Origin: Scleromatobacter sp964418745
GTDB taxonomy: Bacteria; Pseudomonadota; Gammaproteobacteria; Burkholderiales; Burkholderiaceae_C
Direction of reading: 5' to 3'
Length of the DNA: 64,000 nt
NCBI GenBank assembly: GCA_964418745.1
Contig: CAYQMX010000027.1
Coordinates: forward strand, 38,686-102,685
Each line of letters starts with the position of its first letter. The first letter of the stretch is position 1. The translations under genes and the position numbers were made by a program. Below the pieces are notes generated by a model that was given only the letters and a program-made list of their open reading frames with translations, did not search any database and was not told where the DNA came from. Shown here piece by piece: positions 52,764 to 61,890 of this stretch.

Positions 52764-52825
52764 GAACGCGCGCATCATTGCCGTACATGAGGTTTTCGTT
52801 GGCTGACCACAAGAAAGAGACTGAC

Positions 52826-54490
52826 ATGAATTTCGACTACATCGTGGTGGGCGGAGGGTCCGGCGGCTGCGTCCTGGCGGCGCGCCTGAGCGAGGATCCT
52901 TCGGTGTCGGTGGCGCTGCTGGAGGCCGGCCCGGTCGACAGCAACGTCCTCATCCACGTGCCCGCGGGCCTGGCGCTGCTGGCGCAGGTGGAGACCGCGA
53001 AGTGGAACTTCAATACGGTGCCGCAGAAGGGTCTGAACGGCCGCTGCGGCTGGCAGCCGCGCGGCAAGGTGCTGGGCGGATCGAGCTCGGTCAACGCGAT
53101 GATCTACATCCGCGGCCACCGCGCCGACTACGACCACTGGGCGGCCGAAGGCAACGCGGGCTGGTCCTACGACGACGTGCTGCCCTACTTCCGCCGCGCC
53201 GAGCACAACGAGCGCCTGGCCAACGAGTACCACGGCAACGCCGGGCCGCTCAACGTGATGGACCTGCGCAGTCCCAACAAGCACCTGCAGGCCTTCATCG
53301 ACGCCGGCCGCGAGGCGGGCTATCCGGTCACCGACGACTTCAACGGCGCCGAACAGGAAGGCATCGGCCCCTACCAGGTCACCCACAAGAACGGCGAGCG
53401 CTTCAGCGCCGCCAAGGCCTACCTCACCCCCAACCTGGGCCGCAGGAACCTGACCGTGTTCACCGGCGCGCACACCACGCGCATCCTGTTCGAGGGCAAG
53501 CGGGCCACCGGCGTCGAGTTCCGCCGCGCGGGCCGCCTCGAGCAGATCGGCGCCAACCACGAGGTGCTGATGGCCGCGGGCGCGCTGCAGACCCCGCAGA
53601 TCCTGATGCTGTCGGGCGTCGGCCCCGGCGCGGAGCTGGCGCAGCTGGGCATCGGCGTCGTCCACGACCTGCCCGGCGTGGGCAGGAACCTGCACGACCA
53701 CATCGACGCCGTGCAGGTGTTCGACGCGCCGCGCCTGACCGAGATGTTCGGCGTGACGCTGGGCGGCATCGGCCGCGTGCTCAAGGCGATCCCGGAGTGG
53801 CGCAACCACCGCCGCGGCATGCTCACCACCAACTTCGCCGAGGCCGGCGGCTTCATCAAGAGCCAGGCCTCGGAGCCGATTCCCGACCTGCAGCTGCACT
53901 TCGTCATCGCCAAGCTGATCGATCACGGCCGCAAGACGGTGTTCGGCAACGGCTACTCGGCCCACGTGTGCGTGCTGCGCCCGCAAAGCCGCGGCAGCGT
54001 CACGCTGGCCAGCCCCGATCCGTTCGCCGCGCCGCGCATCGATCCCAACTTCCTCGACCATCCCGACGACATGCAGCGCCTGGTGCGCGGCTTCCGCATC
54101 ATGCGCGACGTGATGCACCAGCCGGCGCTGGCGCGCCTGGGCGGCAAGGAGATGGCCCGCTCGGCCGCCGCGACCACCGACGCCGACATCGAGCAGTTCA
54201 TCCGCAACCACGGCGACACCATCTACCACCCGGTGGGCACCTGCCGCATGGGCTCGGGCGCGCTGGACGTCGTGGGCGCCGACCTGCGCGTCCACGGCCT
54301 GGAAGGCCTGCGCGTGGTCGACGCCTCGATGATGCCGCGCATCATCGGCGGCAACACCAACGCGCCGGTGATCATGGTGGCCGAGAAGGCCTCCGACATG
54401 ATCAAGGCAGCGCGCGCGGCGGGTGGCGGCGCGAATGCGCAGACGGTGCGCGCGCTGGCGCAGCCGCCGGTGGAGACGCTGGCGGCCTGA
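52826..54490 (+). CDS. alkJ: GMC-family alcohol dehydrogenase (AlkJ/choline dehydrogenase-like)
   Basis: 554 residues. FAD-binding VVGGGSGGCVLAARL, GMC signatures PRGKVLGGSSSVNAMIYIRGH and GALQTPQILMLSGVGP. The active site includes HPVGTCRMG (catalytic His) and GGNTNAPVIMVAEKASDMI. It oxidises medium-chain alcohols to aldehydes, following AlkB. Same direction, 62 nt after alkB. A family GMC oxidase could be a choline dehydrogenase, but the context favours AlkJ. Confidence 0.88.
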   Translation: MNFDYIVVGGGSGGCVLAARLSEDPSVSVALLEAGPVDSNVLIHVPAGLALLAQVETAKWNFNTVPQKGLNGRCGWQPRGKVLGGSSSVNAMIYIRGHRADYDHWAAEGNAGWSYDDVLPYFRRAEHNERLANEYHGNAGPLNVMDLRSPNKHLQAFIDAGREAGYPVTDDFNGAEQEGIGPYQVTHKNGERFSAAKAYLTPNLGRRNLTVFTGAHTTRILFEGKRATGVEFRRAGRLEQIGANHEVLMAAGALQTPQILMLSGVGPGAELAQLGIGVVHDLPGVGRNLHDHIDAVQVFDAPRLTEMFGVTLGGIGRVLKAIPEWRNHRRGMLTTNFAEAGGFIKSQASEPIPDLQLHFVIAKLIDHGRKTVFGNGYSAHVCVLRPQSRGSVTLASPDPFAAPRIDPNFLDHPDDMQRLVRGFRIMRDVMHQPALARLGGKEMARSAAATTDADIEQFIRNHGDTIYHPVGTCRMGSGALDVVGADLRVHGLEGLRVVDASMMPRIIGGNTNAPVIMVAEKASDMIKAARAAGGGANAQTVRALAQPPVETLAA

Positions 54491-54723
54491 CGCGCGTCGA
54501 CCTGCCGCGGGCCCCGGCCCGCGTGCGGATGCCGCGGCTTGGTGGGGTTTCCACAACGGGTTCGCGCGCACGGGCCTGCCCGGTCGATCGCGGCTTGTGC
54601 ACGGCGGACGGCGGATCAAGAATGGACGCGGGAGCCTCCGGCACGTCACGGGCGCGGCGCGAACGCGCCGCTCGCCAAGAAAGATCGCGACGGGCATGCG
54701 AGAGGCAGCCCGGGAGCCCGGCG

Positions 54724-57123
54724 ATGACAAAGGGGAGGTCGTTCAAGTACGCACTCGGCGGTCTGGTCGCCGTGCTGGGCATGGTCGCCATCCGGCTCGC
54801 GCCGCCCTACACCTCCAGCGCGCTCCTGCACGACCGTATGCTGGGCATCCACCTGGTGCTCGAGCTGTTCTCCATCGTGGTCGCGGCGCTGGTCGTGACC
54901 GTCTCGTGGCACACGTTCGACAGGCGTGTCGCCCAGGCCACCCATGTCCTGATCGGCGGCTTCACGGTGGTGGGCGTGTGCGACCTGCTGCACGTGCTGA
55001 CCTACCGGGGCATGCCCGAATTCCTTTCCGAAAGCAGCACGCCGCGGGCCATCTTCTTCTGGCTGATGGGCCGCAGCTTCGAGGCCGCCACGGTTGCGGC
55101 GCTGGGCCTGGGCCTCGTCCCGAAGCGCTCGCGCGGCTTCTGGCTGGCGGCGGGCGCCGTCACGGCGGCGGCCATCGTGGGCGTGGGCTCGTTCGCCCTC
55201 GACTCGTTACCGACCACGTTCGTCGACGGCACCGGCGTCACGCCGTTCAAGGCCGGCTGCGAGTACGCGCTCTGCGCGGCCAACCTGCTGCTGGCGGCAG
55301 CGCTGTGGCGCCGGGGCCGCCGGACGCGGACCGAGCAGGCCGCAATGCTGTCGTTCTCCAGTCTGGCGATGGGCATCGGCGGGCTCGCGTTCACGTCCTA
55401 CGTGGCGCCATCCGACTTCCAGAACATCGTCGGCCATCTCTACAAGGTCGCCGCCTACGTGCTGCTGTACCGGGCCACGTTCATGGCCAGCATCCGGGCG
55501 CCGTACGACGCGCTGGAGGAGAGCGAGACCCGCATGCGCACGCTGGGCGCCAACCTGCCCCAGACGGTGCTGTTCCAGATGGTGCGCGAGCGCGACGACA
55601 GCATCCGGTTCACCCAGGTGAGCGACGCCATCGAGCGCGTGCACGGCCTGCGCGCGGCCGACGTGATGCGCCAGCCGTCGACCTGGTTCGGCCAGGTGCA
55701 TCCCGACGACCGGCCGGCGCTGTCGGCCGCCCGCCGCCGCTCGCAGGAGACCCTGCAGGTGTTCGACCACGAGGCCCGCTTCGTGCTGGCGAGCGGCCGC
55801 ATTCGAACGATGCACCTGGTGGCCGTGCCACGCCGCCTCGACGACGACCTGGTGGCCTGGGACGGCTTCGTCACCGACGTGACCGAGCGCATCCTCGCGG
55901 CCGAGGCGCGGCGCGCGCTGGAGCTGCAACTGCGCGAAGCGCAGAAGATGGAGTCCATCGGCACGCTCGCCAGCGGGATCGCGCACGACTTCAACAACGT
56001 GCTGGCCTCCATCCTGGGCAACACCGCGATGGCGAGCGAGGACGCCCGGGTTCGCGGCTGGGACGAGATGACGCGCGCCCTCGATCAGATCCGCCGCGCC
56101 GCCGAGCACGCGCGCAACCTGGTACGGCAGATCCTCACCTTCACGCGCAAGCAGCCGCCGCGCCGGGTCGCGCAGGCACTGGCGCCCATCGTCGAGGAGC
56201 ACCTGGCGCTGCTGCGTGCCACGCTTCCCGCCAACGTCGAGGTCGTGTTCGATCCGATCGACGTGCAGGTCGCCGCGCAGGTCGATCGCACCCAGCTGGG
56301 CCAGGTCCTGCTCAACCTCTGCACCAACGCCTGGCACGCGATGGGCCCGAGCGGCGGCACCATCGAGGTGGGCCTGGACACGCTGGTGCTGGCGGGCGAG
56401 CCCGCGGTCCGGGTCGGGCTCGCGCCGGGCCCGTACGCGCGGGTGCGCGTCGAGGATACCGGGTGCGGCATGGACGAGCCGACGATCCAGCGCATCTTCG
56501 AGCCGTTCTTCACGACCAAGCCCGTGGGCAAGGGCACCGGCCTCGGACTGTCCGTGGTGCACGGCATCGTCCAGGCCCATGACGGGGCGATCCGCCTGAC
56601 CAGCAGTCCCGGCGCCGGCGCCCGCTTCGAGATCCTGCTGCCGGCGACCGCCGCGGATGGCGCCGCCCCCGGGGACGCGGCGCAAGCCGGCCATGCCACG
56701 CGGGTCGGCCAGGGCCAGCGCGTGCTGGTCGTGGACGACGACGAGGTGATGGGGCTGATGGTCGAACGCCTGCTCACGCGGGCCGGCTTCGCCGTGACCT
56801 CCCTGGACGACGCGGACGAGGCCGTGGCGCTGTTCGCCCGCGACCCGGGTCGCTTCGACGTGCTCGTCACCGACTACAACATGCCTCAGCTCTCGGGCCT
56901 GGAGGTCGCGCGACGGGTGCTGACCCTGCGGCCCGGCCTGCCGACCATCATCTCGTCGGGCTACGTCAGCGCGGAACTGCTGGCCCTGGCCAGGGCCCAG
57001 GGCGTGGCGGAGGTCATCGAGAAGCAGGACACGCTGGAGGAGCTCACGGGCGCGATCGAGCGGGCGTTGGCCGGGGCGCGCAGCGCGCGTGGCAGGCCGG
57101 TGGGGTCGACGCCGCTGGGCTGA
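54724..57123 (+). CDS. Hybrid sensor kinase MASE3-PAS-HisKA-HATPase-receiver
   Basis: 799 residues. Membrane sensor MASE3-like at 8-260 (HLVLELFSIVVAALVVTVSWHTF; VGVCDLLHVLTYRGMP), a PAS domain at about 275-395, HisKA with H421 (LASGIAHDFNNVLASILGN), HATPase (LLNLCTNAWHAMG; DTGCGMDEP; GKGTGLGLSVVHGI) and a C-terminal receiver with D717 (VLVTDYNMPQLSG). No DNA-binding output. It follows alkJ by 233 nt in the same direction and no partner regulator is near. Confidence 0.87.
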   Translation: MTKGRSFKYALGGLVAVLGMVAIRLAPPYTSSALLHDRMLGIHLVLELFSIVVAALVVTVSWHTFDRRVAQATHVLIGGFTVVGVCDLLHVLTYRGMPEFLSESSTPRAIFFWLMGRSFEAATVAALGLGLVPKRSRGFWLAAGAVTAAAIVGVGSFALDSLPTTFVDGTGVTPFKAGCEYALCAANLLLAAALWRRGRRTRTEQAAMLSFSSLAMGIGGLAFTSYVAPSDFQNIVGHLYKVAAYVLLYRATFMASIRAPYDALEESETRMRTLGANLPQTVLFQMVRERDDSIRFTQVSDAIERVHGLRAADVMRQPSTWFGQVHPDDRPALSAARRRSQETLQVFDHEARFVLASGRIRTMHLVAVPRRLDDDLVAWDGFVTDVTERILAAEARRALELQLREAQKMESIGTLASGIAHDFNNVLASILGNTAMASEDARVRGWDEMTRALDQIRRAAEHARNLVRQILTFTRKQPPRRVAQALAPIVEEHLALLRATLPANVEVVFDPIDVQVAAQVDRTQLGQVLLNLCTNAWHAMGPSGGTIEVGLDTLVLAGEPAVRVGLAPGPYARVRVEDTGCGMDEPTIQRIFEPFFTTKPVGKGTGLGLSVVHGIVQAHDGAIRLTSSPGAGARFEILLPATAADGAAPGDAAQAGHATRVGQGQRVLVVDDDEVMGLMVERLLTRAGFAVTSLDDADEAVALFARDPGRFDVLVTDYNMPQLSGLEVARRVLTLRPGLPTIISSGYVSAELLALARAQGVAEVIEKQDTLEELTGAIERALAGARSARGRPVGSTPLG

Positions 57124-57382
57124 CTGCGTGCCGAAACCGCAAGCTGATCTCGACAGGTGAATGCCCGGACCTGTCGACGCCAGCGCTCGCGTTCGTGGTC
57201 GAGCGGTGTCGCCAGGGCATTGCCAGCCTGGGGATGGTGCGCCACGAGCGCCTGCCGTAGCGTCGTGCTCGCGGACCTTGCTACGACCTCGGAATCGAAC
57301 CGCCTTGCCGACGACCTCGCCGACACAACGGACACCTTGTCCCCACCGCGCTCGCATCCGGGCCTGCAGCGGCGTGGCCGCG

Positions 57383-58159
57383 ATGCTCGTGGCCGGCGTG
57401 GTCACGGCGAGTGGCGCTGCCGGTGCGAATCCAGGTGCGACGGCCCGCGCCGACTTCTGCGACAGCTCCCTGCCCTCGCCGGCCAACGACCCGCTGGGTT
57501 ACCGACTACGCGGCGATCGCTGTGAGGGCCGCTTCATCAAGGAAGTCGGCAACACCACGCTGAGCCTGCGCTCGGTGGTGGAGTCCGTGGAACCGCTGGA
57601 CGTTTCGGTTGCGCGCATGCTCCGGGCCGACTGGCCTGTCCCGCCCGGCGCCGCGGACGTGGCGTTGCGCGTCCAGGGCGTGAAGCGTCGCCTCTACTAC
57701 CGCATGGACACACGGCGAGCCGCGGCCTCCGGCGGATTTGCCTGGCCGTCCGACCTGCTGACGACCGTGGCGCCGACCCTCGACGACCTGGGGCTGCTCG
57801 CGAGCACCCGGCTGACGGTGGGCGGCACCGATCACGAGGTCTACCTCCCGCTGCGCGTCGGCGCATCGCCGCGTGCCGGCCAGGCGTACACATTGGTCAT
57901 CGTGCCGGGCGTCGCCTTGAGCGAGGTCTACGTGACGGTCGACGAACTGGCGGTCGACGGCAGCGTGCGACACAACGTGATTCCGGACGAGCCGCTGCAA
58001 TACGGGTACTACCCGGCCGAACGGGGGATCGAGTTCCGCTTGCCGCTGCGCGCGCTCGGCGGCCCGGGCCTGGTCCGGGTCCGCCTGGTGGCACGACTGG
58101 AGGCCGGCGGAAGCGCGACGATCGACGCGTGGCTGTATCACCCCGGAGCCGGGAAGTAG
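57383..58159 (+). CDS. Exported protein of unknown function, gene 1 of protease-ankyrin cassette
   Basis: 258 residues from ATG 57383, with a hydrophobic signal-like start (MLVAGVVTASGAAGANPGATARA) and mature DFCDSSLPSPANDPLGY. Two cysteines flank it (DFCD, RCEG). The rest is predicted beta-rich with a GVALSEVYVTVDELAVDG region. A TTG at 57305 would add 26 residues including a basic run (RARIR) and give a more orthodox signal peptide. No family recognised. It lies 2 nt before the next gene. Confidence 0.65.
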   Translation: MLVAGVVTASGAAGANPGATARADFCDSSLPSPANDPLGYRLRGDRCEGRFIKEVGNTTLSLRSVVESVEPLDVSVARMLRADWPVPPGAADVALRVQGVKRRLYYRMDTRRAAASGGFAWPSDLLTTVAPTLDDLGLLASTRLTVGGTDHEVYLPLRVGASPRAGQAYTLVIVPGVALSEVYVTVDELAVDGSVRHNVIPDEPLQYGYYPAERGIEFRLPLRALGGPGLVRVRLVARLEAGGSATIDAWLYHPGAGK

Positions 58160-58161
58160 GC

Positions 58162-59370
58162 ATGCCGGCCGAAGAGGACGCGCCCATCGAGTCCGGGACG
58201 CCGCCCCCCGCATCCGCAGGCGACGACCCTGCGAGCGGCGACGCGTCGCTCGCGCACCGCCTCGAACGGCTGGCTGCCGGCCGCCTCGAGGCCATGCTCG
58301 ACGACGCGCAGAAGCACCCGCAGGGGCTGCTGTCGCCGGAGCGTCTGCGTGAGCTGGCGACGCTGGCCGCTCTCCTGGGTGTCAGCGATCGCCTGGCGCC
58401 CGTGCCGCCGCCGTCGCCATCGCGCTGGCCCGCTGCCGCGGCCCTGGCGTCGGCGACGATCGCCGTGGGCGCCATGCTGTTCCTGCACGTCGCCCGGACC
58501 GAGATCGAACTCGACGCGACGGCCTCCGAGTTCGCGTTCACGCTGGCGAGGACGCAGGCCCTGACCGAGCCGACCCCGCTGCGCTTCGTCGGCGTCGCCG
58601 GCTTCGATGCGGTGGAAGGCCAGGACGGCAACGGTCCGGCACACCGGCGCCTTGCGCTGGCAGCGAGCCCGACCGACGCAGGCTGCGCCGGGAGCATCAC
58701 GCTGGACCGGTTGATCCTGCCGCGCGGCGCCGAGGTGCGCCTGGCTCGGTCGCCAGTGCCGCAGCGAGCGCACCTCGCCGTCCACGCGCCTGGCGCAAGC
58801 CTGCAGCTGACGCTCGACGGCTGCGTGCGCCCGGGCGGCGACACGGGCGCACCATCGATCACGCGCGGTGTGCGAACGCTGAGCATCGCACTCGGGCGCG
58901 ACGATGTCGATATCGACCTGCTGGGCACAGGCGACACCCTGTTCGCATTGGCGCCATTCGTGCACGCGGACGAGCTGTCGCTGTCGCGCGTCGAAGAGAT
59001 CGCAGGCGACGGCATCACGCTCGTGCGGCACGTCTCCACGGTCACCGGCGGCACGTTGCTGTTCGATGCGCTCGACGGCCAGTCGCGCACGTTGCGCGTC
59101 GCCGAGCCGATCCGCTTCGAGGGGGTCGACGGCGAGTTGCGGTCGGTCGCGTTCGACGGCAAGCAGATCGCGCTGCGCTTCCACGGCGAGGTGCGAGGCC
59201 TGGTCAGCGGAGGCGACAGCCATCCGCGCAGCTGGATGCCCACCTGGTTGGAGTGGCTCAAGGCGAACCACGCCGCGTCGTTGTTCCTGGCCGCGGCAAC
59301 GTCGGGCTTCGCGTTGCTGACGGCACTGTTGAAGTGGTGGAAGCCGGCCTCCGCAAGGCGGGCACCATGA
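58162..59370 (+). CDS. Two-helix membrane protein, gene 2 of protease-ankyrin cassette
   Basis: 402 residues. A cytoplasmic N-part of about 88 residues is helical (LAHRLERLAAGRLEAMLDDA), then TM helix at about 89-110 (WPAAAALASATIAVGAMLFL), a long beta-rich outside domain of about 255 residues, and a second TM near the C-terminus (about 370-393: FLAAATSGFALLTALL) with a short basic tail. Its stop overlaps the protease start by 4 nt. No family recognised. GGGAAG precedes the ATG. Confidence 0.7.
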   Translation: MPAEEDAPIESGTPPPASAGDDPASGDASLAHRLERLAAGRLEAMLDDAQKHPQGLLSPERLRELATLAALLGVSDRLAPVPPPSPSRWPAAAALASATIAVGAMLFLHVARTEIELDATASEFAFTLARTQALTEPTPLRFVGVAGFDAVEGQDGNGPAHRRLALAASPTDAGCAGSITLDRLILPRGAEVRLARSPVPQRAHLAVHAPGASLQLTLDGCVRPGGDTGAPSITRGVRTLSIALGRDDVDIDLLGTGDTLFALAPFVHADELSLSRVEEIAGDGITLVRHVSTVTGGTLLFDALDGQSRTLRVAEPIRFEGVDGELRSVAFDGKQIALRFHGEVRGLVSGGDSHPRSWMPTWLEWLKANHAASLFLAAATSGFALLTALLKWWKPASARRAP

Positions 59371-61142
59371 CCTCCAAGTCGACCGGCGCCTGTGTCGTCC
59401 CCGTTCTCGTCGCCACCGTGGCGGCCACGTCGCGACCTGCGGCGGCGCAGGAGCAGGTCCGTGCAGATCTCGACCAGGCGGCGCGCGCCGTCGTCAGCAT
59501 CGACGCCAGGATCGGGGAGCGTACGCTGCTGGGCGCGGGCGTCGTCGCCATGCGCCAGCGCGACGCCGTCGTCGTCGTCACCGCCAACCATGTCGTGCGC
59601 CAGGGCGCCACAGCGGCGCGCGCCATCGTCGTGCGTTTCAAGGACAAGCCGCAACTCGCGCTCGAGGCGACGCTGCTGACGGGGTTCGACAAGACGGACG
59701 ACCTGGCCGCATTCCGCGTGGGGCGCCTGCGCGAGCAAGGCATCGATCCGTGCGCGCTGCCGGCCCTGCCGTTCGATGCCCTGCAGGTCGTGCGGCGCGG
59801 CCACGGCGTCTACCCGATCGGCAATCCGGCCGGAGTGGCGTGGCGCATCCCCGTGGCGGCCGACACCGTCACCGAAGTCGGCGAGCGCACCATCACGTTC
59901 CAGTCCGCATTGATCGACAACGGCCATTCGGGCGGCGGCTTGTTCAACACGTTCGGCGACCTGGTCGGCATCATCCGCGCGGACCAGCCGCCCTACGGCG
60001 TCGCGATGCGCGCGGACCGCGCCTGGGAGCTCCTGCGAACCTGGACGGCGGAAGTTCCGGCCGATGCATGCGCCGCGCCGGCCATGACAGCCGCACCGTC
60101 TGCGCGGGCCGGTGCGAAGGATCCCTTGCCCGACCTGCGCGCGCTGTCCGCGCAGGCCTGGAGCGGAAACGACATCGAGGACGTCAGCAGCTGGCGTCCC
60201 CTGTTCGACGCCATCCATGCGGGCGACGTCGACGCGGTGCGACGCCTGTCGACGCCAGCCGTGCTGAACCCTGACAACTACCACGTTCCGTTTGCACTGC
60301 ATTGGGCGGCAGCTCTCGGGCAGGTCGAGGTCGTGAAGCAGTTGATCCAGCTGGGCGCGAAGAAGAACGCATACGTCCAGCAGCCGATGCCGACATCACC
60401 ATTCGGCGACGCGATGGGTACACCGCTGCACATGGCCGCACGCGCCAATCAGGTCGGGGCGATGAAGGTGCTCATCCGGGCGGGAGCGTCGCTGGAAGAG
60501 GGCCTGTTCAGCACCGGCGACAGCCCCGGCACGCCGCTCGCCACCGCGGCGCGTTACGACCGCCAGGAGGCGGCGCAGGTCCTGATCGACGCGGGCGCAT
60601 CGCTGTCGGGTCCGCATCAGGAAGGCGCCTGGGAGCAATCGCCCATCGCCCAGGCTGTTGCCCGTGGTCACATCGAGATGATCAGGCTGCTGTTGCGCGC
60701 CAGGTCGCCGCTATCCGACCCCTTCTCGGGCGGCGCGCCCTCGCTCGCGCGCATTGCCGTCCGGCACGGCCAGTTGGAAACGCTGCGCTTCCTGCTGTCG
60801 GTCAAGGCGCCTCTCGAATGCAGGTCTTCGGCGACGATCTGCGATACCCCCGTCCACGAGGCATTGGCGCTGTCGGCGGGCTTCCCCGACAGGCCGGACA
60901 TCCGGATGCAGGCGCTGCAGATCCTTCTGGCGGGCGGCGCCGACCCCAACGCGTCCAGCGACCCGTCCTATCTGGAGCAAGCAATCGAGTCGCACCAGCT
61001 TCCTGCCCTGAAATTGCTGCTCAAGGCCGGCGCCCGTCCGAACGCCAGGAGCCGCGAAGGACGCTCGATGCTCAAGCTCGCGCTGGACGCCGAGGACAAC
61101 GACGCCGCCGCCGCATTGCGCGCCTTCGGCGCGAAGCCGTGA
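59367..61142 (+). CDS. Exported trypsin-like serine protease with ankyrin repeats, gene 3 of cassette
   Basis: 591 residues. Signal peptide (about 1-27; SRPAAAQEQ at the cleavage site), a chymotrypsin-fold protease with H75 (VVTANHVV), D112 (DKTDDLAAF) and S188 (IDNGHSGGGLFN), then about six ankyrin-type repeats from about 275 to 585 (HWAAALGQVEVVKQLIQLGA; TPLHMAARANQVGAMKVLIRAG; LLLKAGARPNARSREGRS). So the predicted product is a periplasmic or secreted protease with a binding array. Overlaps gene 2 by ATGA, so the three genes form one unit. The closest known architecture is DegP-like but with ankyrin in place of PDZ. Confidence 0.83.
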   Translation: MTSKSTGACVVPVLVATVAATSRPAAAQEQVRADLDQAARAVVSIDARIGERTLLGAGVVAMRQRDAVVVVTANHVVRQGATAARAIVVRFKDKPQLALEATLLTGFDKTDDLAAFRVGRLREQGIDPCALPALPFDALQVVRRGHGVYPIGNPAGVAWRIPVAADTVTEVGERTITFQSALIDNGHSGGGLFNTFGDLVGIIRADQPPYGVAMRADRAWELLRTWTAEVPADACAAPAMTAAPSARAGAKDPLPDLRALSAQAWSGNDIEDVSSWRPLFDAIHAGDVDAVRRLSTPAVLNPDNYHVPFALHWAAALGQVEVVKQLIQLGAKKNAYVQQPMPTSPFGDAMGTPLHMAARANQVGAMKVLIRAGASLEEGLFSTGDSPGTPLATAARYDRQEAAQVLIDAGASLSGPHQEGAWEQSPIAQAVARGHIEMIRLLLRARSPLSDPFSGGAPSLARIAVRHGQLETLRFLLSVKAPLECRSSATICDTPVHEALALSAGFPDRPDIRMQALQILLAGGADPNASSDPSYLEQAIESHQLPALKLLLKAGARPNARSREGRSMLKLALDAEDNDAAAALRAFGAKP

Positions 61143-61332
61143 CGGCGCGGGACGAGCCAGGCGACATGCCGAGCCGTCGGGATTCCCACGTACCATCGTC
61201 TGACGTGTGACGTCGCAGGATGTCGCAGTTCGGCCATTTGCTGACACTCGTGGATGACCGGTTTCGGGCGGGCTATTGCCATCGCTCGGCGCCAAGAATC
61301 ACCGGCTGCGCCGGACCGATATCAGTGGGCGG

Positions 61333-61890
61333 TCAGATCGGGTCGAGGGGGACGATTTCGAGGCCGGTGATGCCAGCCTCCCGGGCCCACTGCTCGATCA
61401 CTTCCTTGCCGGCCTCGTTGACGTAGTTGCGCACTCGGGCCGTCTTCGGATCCTTGAACACCGCCGGCTCCGTCGGAATCTTCGATTCGTCGATCGCTTC
61501 GAGGATCAGGATGTTTTCCTCGCCTCTCTGCGTCCGATCCTCGTCGAGGCAGTCGATCAAGTTCGTGCAGTTGAAGAAGTAGAGCATCTCGTCGCCATGG
61601 TGCAGCTCCAAAAGCTCGCCGAACCGCGAGAGGAATCCGCCGATCGCCGCACGGGCCTTGTCGTTGAGGACGAACGCCCCCGCCATGAACGGCATGACGT
61701 CGGCGCGCTCGCGTTGGCGTTTCTTCGTCGCACGGTTGAACAGCTCCACCGGCGGCCTATGCGCCCAGTCCTTCGCGCGGCCGTCGGTGACGAACACGCG
61801 GTCGCGCACGTCCTGCTTGTCGGCCGCCACCAAGACGGGGCGGTCGAGCATGTCGCCGGGTCGGATCTCCCACACTGCCATGTCTGTCAT
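61333..61890 (-). CDS. Imm11-family (DUF1629) immunity protein
   Basis: 185 residues. Begins MTDMAVWEIRPGDMLD and ends GLEIVPLDPI; the C-terminal pattern (AVFKDPKTARVRNYVNEAG then GITGLEIVPL) matches the Imm11 family. It overlaps the AHH gene stop by 4 nt (ATGA), so it is the likely antidote to that toxin. No signal peptide; cytoplasmic. Confidence 0.8.
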   Translation of the reverse strand: MTDMAVWEIRPGDMLDRPVLVAADKQDVRDRVFVTDGRAKDWAHRPPVELFNRATKKRQRERADVMPFMAGAFVLNDKARAAIGGFLSRFGELLELHHGDEMLYFFNCTNLIDCLDEDRTQRGEENILILEAIDESKIPTEPAVFKDPKTARVRNYVNEAGKEVIEQWAREAGITGLEIVPLDPI

